Shown here: piece after piece, positions 34,730 through 42,949 of the stretch | Layout of the letters: each line of letters starts with the position of its first letter | Position numbering within the stretch: position 1 is the stretch's first letter | DNA from: DATLFA01 sp039934635 | Lineage (GTDB): Bacteria; Actinomycetota; Acidimicrobiia; Acidimicrobiales; WLNW01 | DNA: 64,000 bases | Assembly (NCBI GenBank): GCA_039934635.1 | Contig: JBDTLT010000005.1 | Location: 1 to 64,000, forward strand | Reading direction: 5' to 3' | Made by a program: the position numbers and the translations under genes | The notes under the pieces: generated by a model | What the model was told of the DNA's origin: nothing | Databases searched by the model: none | The model's input: the letters and a program-made list of their open reading frames with translations, nothing else

Positions 34730-35752
34730 CAACCTTCGGCTCGTGTCGTGGGGCGCGGTCCATGAGCGCAACATCTGCATGTAGTTCGCCCGCTCGAATG
34801 CCGACGGATCGCCGGACGTGACCTGAGTGGCGCTGCCCCGCAGCTGATCGACCGATTCGTAGCCGTGCTCGACCATCCACGTAGTGAGGCCGCTTTCGAC
34901 CGAGCGGAGGTGGTCAGGGCCGTGACGCAGTAGCGCCGAGGTGAGCATCGCGACATCGGCACCGACCATCATCGCCTTCACTGCATCGGTGCCCGAATGA
35001 ACGCCCGAGGTGGCGGCGATCGATACGGCATCGCCGAGTTGAGGGCGCAGTATGGCGATCCATCGCAGCGGCAGTCGCAGTTCACGCGAGTCGCTCAACT
35101 CGACGCGGTTGACCACCTCCAGCGTGTCGAGGTCGAGATCTGGTTGGTAGAAGCGGTTGAAGAGTACGAGCCCATCGGCACCCGCCTCGATGATGCCTTT
35201 CGCGAAGTGGGCCATCGATGAGTAGTAGGGGCTGAGCTTGACGGCGAGTGGGATCGTCAGCGACCGCCGCACCGAACGGACGATCTTCACGTCGTCGGAC
35301 TCGACGTCGACGGCGTGACGCCACGGGTCGCCGGCGACGCGGTACAAGTTGAGCTCGAGCGCATCGGCACCGGCCTGCTCGATGAGCGACGCGTAATGGC
35401 CCCAGCCGCCGCGACTGGTGGCGTTGAGGCTGGCGATGACCGGCACTGACAGGTGCTTCTTGAGCGACTCGATGGTCGCGAGGTAACGATCACCGGCGCT
35501 CTCGAAGGCCCCAACGCCGGGGAAGTAGTCGAGCGCCTCCGCGAAATGCCCGGAACCGGCCTCGAGCGATCGGTTGACCTCGATCTCTTCGTGGAGGATC
35601 TCTTCTTCGAAGAGCGACGGCATGACGATGGCCGAGGCACCCGCTGCTTCGACCAACCGCGCGGTGGTCAGCTCACCGTTGAGCGGTGATGCCGACGCGA
35701 CGAGCGGTGTGCGCAGATCGAGTCCGAGGTAACGCGTCGTGAGGTCGATCAT
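34727..35752 (-). CDS. Dihydroorotate dehydrogenase-like protein
   Basis: A 341-residue TIM-barrel flavoprotein of the DHOD superfamily. It starts MIDLTTRYLGLDLRTPLVAS, has SLNATSRGGWGHYASLIEQ and ADALELNLYR (the FMN and substrate face), AVKLSPYYS with the FMN-contact lysine, and AATSGVHSGTDAVKAMMVGA (phosphate loop). This type usually travels with pyruvate:ferredoxin oxidoreductase and is not the pyrimidine enzyme. Its start overlaps the PFOR stop (ATGA at 35749-35752), so both are made together. The function is probably a ferredoxin- or NAD-linked redox step, but its substrate is not known. Confidence 0.8.
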   Translation of the reverse strand: MIDLTTRYLGLDLRTPLVASASPLNGELTTARLVEAAGASAIVMPSLFEEEILHEEIEVNRSLEAGSGHFAEALDYFPGVGAFESAGDRYLATIESLKKHLSVPVIASLNATSRGGWGHYASLIEQAGADALELNLYRVAGDPWRHAVDVESDDVKIVRSVRRSLTIPLAVKLSPYYSSMAHFAKGIIEAGADGLVLFNRFYQPDLDLDTLEVVNRVELSDSRELRLPLRWIAILRPQLGDAVSIAATSGVHSGTDAVKAMMVGADVAMLTSALLRHGPDHLRSVESGLTTWMVEHGYESVDQLRGSATQVTSGDPSAFERANYMQMLRSWTAPHDTSRRL

Positions 35753-38700
35753 GCGAGGTCCTCGCTCTCGTAGCGGTACCCGGCGTCGCTTTCGACATCG
35801 GGCTCGATCGCGGGATCGATATGGCCGTGCGGCACCGTGCGCTGCACGGTCGCCAATTGCTCGTAGTAGCGCCACCGTTCGTCGATGTCGGCTTGGAGGG
35901 TGCTCGACAGCTCGCGGGCCCGGCTCGGGTTCGTGCGTTCGAGGATCGCGTAGCGCATCTCGGTTGCGACGAAATCGCGCACGGGCACCGACGGAGCCTT
36001 GGAGTCGAGCTTGAACGGATGCCCGCCATCGACGTCGCTCGGATGGAAGCGGTAGAGCGGCCAGTAACCGCTCTTCACGGCGTCCTTTTGATGAGTCATC
36101 GACTTCGACATGTCGATGCCATGAGCGATGCACGTGCTGTACGCGATGACGAGGGACGGGCCGGGCCATGCATCCGCCTCCAACAGAGCCTTGGTGGTTT
36201 GTAGTTCGTTGGCGCCCATGGCGATCTGCGCGACGTAGACGTTGCCGTAGGACCGGGCGATCGCGCCGAGGTCCTTCTTGCCGGTGGCCTTGCCCGCCGC
36301 CGCGAACTTGGCGACTGCGCCGCGCTGCGTGGCCTTGGACGCTTGACCGCCGGTGTTGGAATACACCTCGGTGTCGAGCACGAGGATGTTGACATTGCGA
36401 CCAGAGGACAACACGTGGTCGAGACCACCGAAGCCGATGTCGTAGGCCCACCCGTCGCCACCTATGAGCCACACGCCGTGGCGCACGAGACTGCTCGCGA
36501 TCGAGGCGAGGCGAGTGGCATCGGCGGCTTGTTCGCCGCTGACACCTTCGAGGCATTGCTGCAACCGTTCCACGAGCCGGCGCTGGTGCACGATCTCCGG
36601 TTCGCTGTCTTGCGGATTGTCGAGGATCGAGCGCACGAGGTCGTTGTCGAGCACCGGGGCAAGACGTTCGAGAAGCGTGCGGGCGAGGCGGTCTTGCGCG
36701 TCGAGGCCGAGGCGCATGCCCAACCCGAACTCGGCGTTGTCCTCGAACAGCGAGTTGTTCCACGACGGCCCGCGGCCTTCGCGGTTCGTGGTCCACGGCG
36801 TGGTCGGCAAATTGGCGCCGTAGATCGACGAGCAGCCGGTGGCGTTGGCGACGATCATCCGGTCGCCGAAGAGTTGGCTGACGAGCTTGATGTAAGGAGT
36901 CTCACCGCAGCCCGCGCAGGCGCCGGAGAACTCGAACAGCGGCTCGAGTACCTGCGAGCCCTTCACCGAGTCGTGCGGCAACAGGTCGCGGTCGAGGTCG
37001 GGGATCGTGAGGAAGTGCTCCCAGCGATCGCGCTCGATCGCGCCGTGCAAACTCATCGGTTCCATGTTGATGGCCTTGTGGCCGATCTCGGTCTTGCTCT
37101 TGGCCGGGCACACGTCGACGCACACACCGCAGCCGGTGCAGTCATCCGGCGAGTTCTGGATGGTGAGGTGATGCGCGGCGAGATCCTTGGACCGGAACGT
37201 CTTCGTGAGAAACCCCTCGGGCACTGCGGCCGCAATGTCACTGTTGAAAACCTTCATGCGAATGGTGGCGTGCGGGCAGACGATTGTGCACATGCCGCAG
37301 TCGATACAGACCTCGGGATCCCAGATGGGAATCGATTTGGCAATCGCTCGCTTTTCGTAACGCGCCGTGCCGGTGGGAAACGTGCCGTCGACGGGGAGGG
37401 CACTGACCGGCAGCAGGTCGCCGTCGCCGGCCAACAACACGGCGGTGACCTGCTTGACGAAGGTCGGTGCGTCGTCGGGGATCCGCACCACGTTCGAGCG
37501 TTCGCTGGTTGCAACGCCGGTCACTTCGACTCGATGCAAGTTGGCGAGGGCGTGGTCGATGGCTTCGAAGTTGCGCTCGATGACCGCGCGCCCGCGACGG
37601 GCGTAGGTCGCCTCGATACCGGCCTTGATGTGCGCAATTGCTTCGCCCGCAGGAAGGACGCCGGCGAGCTGAAAGAAGCAGGGCTGCATCACGGTGTTGA
37701 TGCGGTTGCCCATCTCGGCTTCACGCGCCACCGCGTACGCGTCGATGACCCAGAAGGCGATGTTCTTGTCGATGATCTGGCGCTGCAATTCGACCGGCAG
37801 TCGGTCCCAGACTTCGTCCGGGCCGAAGGGCGCGTTGAGCAGGAACGTGGCGCCGGGGCGAGCGTGATCGAGAACGCGTAAGTGCTCGAGCAATTCGAAC
37901 TGGTGACACGCGATGAAATCGGCGCCATCGATGAGGTATGTGGAACGGATCGGTTCGGGGCCGAAGCGCAAGTGCGAGACCGTCACCGAACCGGACTTCT
38001 TCGAGTCGTAGACGAAGTAACCCTGGGCGAACAGGCTGGTGTTGTCGCCGATGATCTTCACCGAACTCTTGTTGGCGCCGACGGTTCCGTCAGAACCGAG
38101 GCCGAAGAACATGGCTTGCACTTCGCCCACGGGACGCGGATGGATGAAGCCGGCGTCGATCGGGAGACTGAGGTGCGTGACGTCGTCGTAGATGCCGATG
38201 GTGAAATGGCGCTTTGGGCGTTCGGTCGAGAGTTCGTCGAACACTGGCTTCAGCATCGAGGGCGTGACCTCTTTGGAGGACAGGCCGTAGCGCCCGCCGA
38301 TCACCCGGGGCATGCGATCGAAGGGTGGCTCGTCGCTGTCGACGGCTTCGGTGAGCGCAGCGAGCACCGAGAGGTAGAGCGGCTCGCCGACTGCTCCCGG
38401 CTCTTTGGTGCGGTCGAGTACCGCGATCGAGCGAACCGACGGTGGAAGCGCGGCGATCAGGGCCTCGCTCGGGAATGGTTGGAAGAGCCGGACGCACACC
38501 ATCCCCACTCGTTCTCCCGCGGCGACCATGTTGTCGACGGTTTCCTCCAACGCGCCCGCCGCCGAACCCATGAGCACGACGACACGATCGGCATCGAGCG
38601 CGCCGTGATACTCGACGAGCCCGTAGCGACGGCCGGTCCGTTCGGCGAGTTCGTCGAATACCTCGTTCACGATTCCCGGCACCGCGAGGTGGTGGAGGTT

Positions 38701-39408
38701 GGCGGCTTCCCGCGCTTGGAAGAACACATCGGGGTTCTGCGCAGTGCCTCGAAGGTCTGGCGCGTCGGGCGTCATGCCGCGCGAGCGGAACGCCGCTACG
38801 TCGCTGTCGCGTATCAGCGCGGCAATGTCCGCGTCTGAGAACGTGACGATCTTGCCCAACTCGTGCGATGTGCGGAAGCCGTCGAAGAAGTGGAGGAATG
38901 GCACTCGTGATCGCAACGTCGCGGCGTGGGCAACCAGCGCGAAGTCCTGCGCTTCTTGGACGGAGCCGGCAGAGAGCATCGCCCAACCCGTGGCGCGTGC
39001 GTGCATGACGTCGCTGTGATCCCCGAAGATCGAAAGCGCGTGGGTTGCGATCGAGCGAGCGGCGACGTGGATGACCGCGGGGGTCAACTCACCGGCGATC
39101 TTGAACATGTTGGGGATCATGAGCAACAGGCCCTGCGACGCGGTGAACGTGGTCGCCATCGCCCCCTTTTGCAGTGCGCCGTGCAACGCGCCGGCGGCCC
39201 CCGCTTCTGACTGCATCTCGACCACATCGGGCACCGCGCCCCACAGGTTGAGTCGCTCCGCCGCGGCCCAATCGTCACAGTGCTCACCCATCGGCGAGGC
39301 GGGCGTGATGGGGTAGACCGCGATCACCTCGCTGAGGGCGTACGCGACGCGCGCGGCGGCCTCGTTGCCGTCGACGATCGCCTCGGCGTTGATGGTGATG
39401 GTCGTCAT
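35749..39408 (-). CDS. nifJ: Pyruvate:ferredoxin (flavodoxin) oxidoreductase
   Basis: A 1219-residue single-chain PFOR. The order is domain I with AVYPITPASPMGEHCDDW, domain II, domain III with AMFFGLGSDGTVGANKSSVK, the ferredoxin domain with CIDCGMCTIVCP near residue 700 and CTGCGVCVDVCP near 757, a further cluster ligand set starting GACAGCGETPY, and the thiamine pyrophosphate site GGDGWAYDIGFGGLDHVL near 985. All three [4Fe-4S] clusters are accounted for. It oxidises pyruvate to acetyl-CoA with reduction of ferredoxin or flavodoxin. In an actinobacterium it suggests use under low oxygen. I chose the ATG at 39408 behind GGGGAGG. The extra open frame to 39501 is low-complexity Pro/Gly and rejected. 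A palindromic box lies about 100 bp upstream. Confidence 0.95.
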   Translation of the reverse strand: MTTITINAEAIVDGNEAAARVAYALSEVIAVYPITPASPMGEHCDDWAAAERLNLWGAVPDVVEMQSEAGAAGALHGALQKGAMATTFTASQGLLLMIPNMFKIAGELTPAVIHVAARSIATHALSIFGDHSDVMHARATGWAMLSAGSVQEAQDFALVAHAATLRSRVPFLHFFDGFRTSHELGKIVTFSDADIAALIRDSDVAAFRSRGMTPDAPDLRGTAQNPDVFFQAREAANLHHLAVPGIVNEVFDELAERTGRRYGLVEYHGALDADRVVVLMGSAAGALEETVDNMVAAGERVGMVCVRLFQPFPSEALIAALPPSVRSIAVLDRTKEPGAVGEPLYLSVLAALTEAVDSDEPPFDRMPRVIGGRYGLSSKEVTPSMLKPVFDELSTERPKRHFTIGIYDDVTHLSLPIDAGFIHPRPVGEVQAMFFGLGSDGTVGANKSSVKIIGDNTSLFAQGYFVYDSKKSGSVTVSHLRFGPEPIRSTYLIDGADFIACHQFELLEHLRVLDHARPGATFLLNAPFGPDEVWDRLPVELQRQIIDKNIAFWVIDAYAVAREAEMGNRINTVMQPCFFQLAGVLPAGEAIAHIKAGIEATYARRGRAVIERNFEAIDHALANLHRVEVTGVATSERSNVVRIPDDAPTFVKQVTAVLLAGDGDLLPVSALPVDGTFPTGTARYEKRAIAKSIPIWDPEVCIDCGMCTIVCPHATIRMKVFNSDIAAAVPEGFLTKTFRSKDLAAHHLTIQNSPDDCTGCGVCVDVCPAKSKTEIGHKAINMEPMSLHGAIERDRWEHFLTIPDLDRDLLPHDSVKGSQVLEPLFEFSGACAGCGETPYIKLVSQLFGDRMIVANATGCSSIYGANLPTTPWTTNREGRGPSWNNSLFEDNAEFGLGMRLGLDAQDRLARTLLERLAPVLDNDLVRSILDNPQDSEPEIVHQRRLVERLQQCLEGVSGEQAADATRLASIASSLVRHGVWLIGGDGWAYDIGFGGLDHVLSSGRNVNILVLDTEVYSNTGGQASKATQRGAVAKFAAAGKATGKKDLGAIARSYGNVYVAQIAMGANELQTTKALLEADAWPGPSLVIAYSTCIAHGIDMSKSMTHQKDAVKSGYWPLYRFHPSDVDGGHPFKLDSKAPSVPVRDFVATEMRYAILERTNPSRARELSSTLQADIDERWRYYEQLATVQRTVPHGHIDPAIEPDVESDAGYRYESEDLA

Positions 39409-39504
39409 GGTGGGAGCCTCCCCAAGCCGTCGGCCCGGTCGCGAGGTGAGCGGGCCGGGCGCGCCCGGTTGTCCCAGGGTGCTTGCGCCGGGGCCGAGCA
39501 CCTA

Positions 39505-39518
39505 GGGACCAAGGTCCC
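39505..39518. promoter_or_regulatory. Palindromic box before the PFOR operon
   Basis: GGGACCAAGGTCCC is a perfect 14-bp palindrome in the 180-bp divergent region between PFOR (minus) and the amidohydrolase (plus). It lies 97-110 bp from the PFOR start and 71-84 bp from the amidohydrolase start. The GGGAC-N4-GTCCC layout resembles the DosR/DevR hypoxia box. A 12/14 match is found before the SQR-like gene. Confidence 0.5.
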
Positions 39519-39588
39519 GACCCCTGCCGACCACCACTGGAGAAAGGCGAAACTACGCTCCGTCGCGGACCGGGCACGAGGAGCATCG

Positions 39589-40818
39589 ATGGTCGACTAC
39601 GACGACACCGTGATGAGCTACGCCACGGGCGAGCGGCCGCACCGGTTGCGGGCTGATCCGCCACCGCGCGAACGACACTACGAGTTCATCTCTGTCGACG
39701 ACCATCTCGTCGAGCCGCCGACGACGTTCACCGACCGACTACCGGCCCGGTTCGCGGAACGCGCCCCTCATGTCGAACGGCGCGAGGGTATCGACTACTG
39801 GATCTTCGAAGGGCATGCCGCCCCCTTGCTCACCACCGACGCCCACCAGAGCTGGGATGCCGCGCAGTGGTGCGTGGCCCCGGTCAACTTCGACGAGATC
39901 CGCCGCGGCACATGGGACATTCACGCCCGCGTGCGCGACATGGATATCGCCGGCATCAGCGCGTCGCTCAACTTCCCGTCGACGATGTTCGGATTCAGTG
40001 GGCAGCGATTCGCTCGGTTCGCCGACCCCGATCTGGGCCTGGCTTCGTTGCGTGCCTACAACGACTGGATGCACGAGGAGTGGTACTCGCCCTACCCGAC
40101 GCGGATCATCCCGTGTCAGGTGACGTGGCTACCCGATCCCGTGCTCGCCGCCGCCGAGATCCGGCGCAACGCCGGCCGCGGGTTTCGCGCCGTGGCCTTC
40201 ACCGAAAACCCCGAACGGCTCGGGCTCCCGTCGCTCTACAGCGGTGAGTGGGATCCGTTCTTCGCGGCTTGTGAAGAGACCGACACGGTGATCAATCTCC
40301 ACGTCGGTTCGTCGTCGCAGACGTTGGTGCCTTCGAAGGACTCGCCGCCGCAGGTACTCGGCGCGCTGTTCCCCATCAATGCCATGCAAGCCTGCCTCGA
40401 CTGGATCTTCGCGAAGATCCCGATGCGGTTCCCCGATATCAAGATCGTGTTGTCCGAAGGCGGTATCGGTTGGATTCAAATGGTGCTCGAACGATTCCGC
40501 TATCAGCGGCACATCTATGTCGCCGACGGGCTCGGTCGTGAATGGGCCAACGAGGCGTACACGCCCGAAGAGTTGCTGCGCCGCAACTTCTGGTTCACCA
40601 GTTTCTACGATCCTCTCGCACTGACGCAGCGAGACGAGATCGGCATCGATCGCATCATGCTCGAGTCCGACTATCCGCACGCCGATTCGACGTGGCCCGA
40701 CTCACAGCAACGGCTGCAGGAGTGTGTGGGCTCGTTTCCCGCCGACGAGATCGCAAAGTTGACGCACCAGAACGCAGCCGCGCTCTACCAATTCGCGCTC
40801 GCGACGCGAGTCAGTTGA
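39589..40818 (+). CDS. Amidohydrolase family protein (amidohydrolase_2)
   Basis: A 409-residue metal-dependent hydrolase of the ACMSD/amidohydrolase-2 type. The N-terminal metal motif is altered to SVDDHLVEPP (DxH). Further barrel-end residues are in INLHVGSSSQ, KIVLSEGGIGWIQ and MLESDYPHADSTWPDS, the last two being typical of actinobacterial members near CoA-linked catabolism. Likely reactions are decarboxylation or hydrolysis, and the substrate is unknown. The ATG at 39589 follows GAGGAGCATCG, an ideal ribosome site, so the longer upstream frame is rejected. It overlaps the convergent methyltransferase by 8 bp. Confidence 0.85.
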   Translation: MVDYDDTVMSYATGERPHRLRADPPPRERHYEFISVDDHLVEPPTTFTDRLPARFAERAPHVERREGIDYWIFEGHAAPLLTTDAHQSWDAAQWCVAPVNFDEIRRGTWDIHARVRDMDIAGISASLNFPSTMFGFSGQRFARFADPDLGLASLRAYNDWMHEEWYSPYPTRIIPCQVTWLPDPVLAAAEIRRNAGRGFRAVAFTENPERLGLPSLYSGEWDPFFAACEETDTVINLHVGSSSQTLVPSKDSPPQVLGALFPINAMQACLDWIFAKIPMRFPDIKIVLSEGGIGWIQMVLERFRYQRHIYVADGLGREWANEAYTPEELLRRNFWFTSFYDPLALTQRDEIGIDRIMLESDYPHADSTWPDSQQRLQECVGSFPADEIAKLTHQNAAALYQFALATRVS

Positions 40819-41629
40819 TCCGGGCGACGACCTCGAGGTACTCAGAGGGGACCGCGAGCGCGCCATTGGTGGCGCGGTTGCATTCGTCGGCCAGCGCGAT
40901 GAGTTGGCGGGAGAATGATTCGCGTCCGGGCTCGTCCAACGCGCCCCACGCCCGCAGGACCGGCCCGTAATACGTCTTGAACGTGTCGAAGAGTTCGGCC
41001 GCCGACCGAAAGCGAAAAACGAAATGGCGACGCGTAATTTCGATCCGGGTGCGGCTGCCGAGCAGGTCGTCGAGACCGGCCTCTGTGCCCCACGCCAACG
41101 GCGACGGAACCCCGGCCGGTGGCGGTACGTGCGCACCCACGATCTTGAACATCCGGCCGACGAATCCCTCGGGGGTCCAATTGGCGAGCCCGACGGTGCC
41201 ACCGGGACGGCACACCCGGACGAGCTCCGCCGCGGCGCGCGGTGGGTTGGGCACGAACATCACGCCGAACGTCGACAACGCGGCATCGAACGCACCGTCA
41301 TCGAAGGGAAGGTTCTCGGCGTCCGCGACACGGATGTCCATCGCCAGACCTTCGGCATCGGCGCGGCGCCGCGTGCCATCGAGCAGTTCGGGAACGTAGT
41401 CGGTTGCTGTCACCGCGCAGCCCCGGCGCGCTGCGGCCAACGCGACGTTGCCGTTGCCGGCCGCCACGTCGATCACCCGCGACCCCGCGGGCAGGTCGAT
41501 CGCTTCGCACAGCGACTCGCCGACGATCTGCAATGTGGTGCCGATCACGGCGTAGTCGCCGCTGGCCCACGTCGCCTGCTGGCGACTCTTGATGGCCTCG
41601 AGATCCTCGGCGGTCATGGTGGATGTCAT
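40811..41629 (-). CDS. Class I SAM-dependent methyltransferase
   Basis: A 272-residue methyltransferase with motif I VIDVAAGNGNVALAAA, ATDYVPELL at the end of strand 2, VADAENLPFDDGAFD, and FGVMFVPNPPRAAAEL followed by CRPGGTVGL. It shares the plan of the enzyme at 28734. The ATG overlaps the stop of the preceding TIGR03086 gene (ATGA), so the two are co-translated. The acceptor is unknown. Confidence 0.83.
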   Translation of the reverse strand: MTSTMTAEDLEAIKSRQQATWASGDYAVIGTTLQIVGESLCEAIDLPAGSRVIDVAAGNGNVALAAARRGCAVTATDYVPELLDGTRRRADAEGLAMDIRVADAENLPFDDGAFDAALSTFGVMFVPNPPRAAAELVRVCRPGGTVGLANWTPEGFVGRMFKIVGAHVPPPAGVPSPLAWGTEAGLDDLLGSRTRIEITRRHFVFRFRSAAELFDTFKTYYGPVLRAWGALDEPGRESFSRQLIALADECNRATNGALAVPSEYLEVVARIN

Positions 41630-42204
41630 TGCGTTGCCTTTCCGTTCGTGACGTGGCGCCCACTGAAGGCGACCAGTTGTTCCAACACGCTCGCGGCGGC
41701 CGGCACTTCGGTCTCTGCGGCGAACGTGTCGCCGTCGCGCATGCCGGGCGCGAGCGCCTGGCGGGCGAATGCGTCGACTTCACGCACCAACTCATCGCGC
41801 GGCGTGTAGCGCTGGCCCGTGGCGGTCGCGAGATCCCATCCGTGGACGAGACCATCGAACGCAACGAAGCGGGCGAATACCGAGCCGGGCACCTCGCCGA
41901 ACGGAGCGGCGATGATTCGCTCGGCTGCGCCATCGGAGTGCACCGCGTCGAGCAGGTCGGCCATCGCCGCCCGCCAACGATCCTGCAGCGTTCCTGTCGG
42001 GGCGGTCGTGCCGGGCGAGGCCGGTTGACCCTCACCGCGAAACAGAGGAGCGAACGCAGTGGCTCCGCCGATCATGTGCTCGAGCACGCCGCCGACCGTG
42101 AAGTTGGTGCACGGCGTGCGGCGGTCGATCTGCTCGGGCGAGATGCCATCGACGAGCCCGTGCAATACGGGCATGAGTTCGTCGAGTTGTTGGGCTCCGT
42201 CCAT
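41626..42204 (-). CDS. TIGR03086/maleylpyruvate isomerase-like (DinB superfamily) protein
   Basis: A 192-residue four-helix protein. The start MDGAQQLDELMPVLHGLVDG, then RRTPCTNFTVGGVLEHMIGG with a conserved histidine, and LVHGWDLATATG with the second histidine are the marks of TIGR03086 and mycothiol-dependent isomerase relatives. A metal or mycothiol role is likely but not shown. I chose the ATG at 42204 because AAGGAG stands five bases before it and the family begins here. The frame is open to 42420. It is coupled to the downstream methyltransferase. Confidence 0.78.
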   Translation of the reverse strand: MDGAQQLDELMPVLHGLVDGISPEQIDRRTPCTNFTVGGVLEHMIGGATAFAPLFRGEGQPASPGTTAPTGTLQDRWRAAMADLLDAVHSDGAAERIIAAPFGEVPGSVFARFVAFDGLVHGWDLATATGQRYTPRDELVREVDAFARQALAPGMRDGDTFAAETEVPAAASVLEQLVAFSGRHVTNGKATQ

Positions 42205-42533
42205 TGGCGCTCCTTGTTGTTTCACGTGGCTGTGTTGGGTGATCGCGGCCGCCACTGCTTCTCGATCACGGCCGAGCGTCATGAGCAGCTCGGCCCGCGA
42301 CATGTTGGGGGCAGTGGCGTCGGTGCGATCGGGCATGGTGCCATCTTGCGCTCGTTGCACGACTGCCGCATCGGGAAGATACGCCGTTATGTCATCCACA
42401 GCTTGGCGTGAATTGCCCACGCGCTGTCTCCGGGCGCGCCGAAGTTGGCGGACGTGCCCGATGCGGGCGCGGCCACCGCCGACCCACGATCAGTACGCGA
42501 ACCGGGCAGCCGCCCGACGACAAGGAGACACCG
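42205..42533. other. Divergent intergenic region, possible N-terminal extension on minus strand
   Basis: The 329 bp between the TIGR03086 gene and the cupin gene hold both promoters. The minus-strand frame of TIGR03086 stays open through 42420 and reads fairly protein-like from the ATG at 42336 (MSRAELLMTLGRDREAVAAA lies in it), so a longer product is possible. I see no clear promoter hexamers or terminator here. Confidence 0.4.
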
Positions 42534-42902
42534 ATGCATTTCACCGAGAAGGAAATCCCTGTGGAAATGGAGCTCGACGGGATCGAGACCCGCGGCATCG
42601 AGTGCGGGGACATCTACACCCGCCACATCCGGCTGCCGGCCGGCGTGGACTTCACCCCGTTGTTCGTCGGGCTTCCTGACGACCGTTGCCAATGCCCGCA
42701 TTGGGGCCAGGTAATCGAAGGATCGATCACCCTGCGTTATGCCGACGGCACCGAAGAGACGAGCCGTGCCGGCGACGTCTACTACTGGCCCGCCGGTCAC
42801 ACCGGATGGACCGACGAAGGCGTGACGTTCCTCGAGTTCAGCCCGATGCGCGAGATCATGCCGGTGCTCGACCATCTCGCCCAGCAGCTCGCCGCCGGTT
42901 GA
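42534..42902 (+). CDS. Small cupin-fold protein
   Basis: A 122-residue protein with a cupin-like pattern. CQCPHWGQVIEGSITLRYAD replaces the usual H-x-H motif, and RAGDVYYWPAGHTGWTDEG is the second motif with a histidine. The metal site is thus incomplete, and the fold may serve binding only. CAAGGAGACACCG gives a good ribosome site for the ATG at 42534. It precedes the LuxR regulator by 47 bp and could share its transcript. Confidence 0.7.
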   Translation: MHFTEKEIPVEMELDGIETRGIECGDIYTRHIRLPAGVDFTPLFVGLPDDRCQCPHWGQVIEGSITLRYADGTEETSRAGDVYYWPAGHTGWTDEGVTFLEFSPMREIMPVLDHLAQQLAAG

Positions 42903-42949
42903 GGCCCGGGCTGTATCGTCAAGGCGCATCCGATGGCAGGGTCGAGGCG

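Noticed and set aside
36343..37881. 512-codon plus-strand frame opposite the PFOR gene
   Set aside because: Antisense shadow. The minus strand encodes the PFOR cluster and thiamine sites here.
39409..39501. N-terminal extension of PFOR
   Set aside because: The residues are Pro/Gly/Arg-rich and unlike PFOR. MTTITINAEAIVDGNEAAAR at 39408 is the family N-terminus and has a ribosome site.
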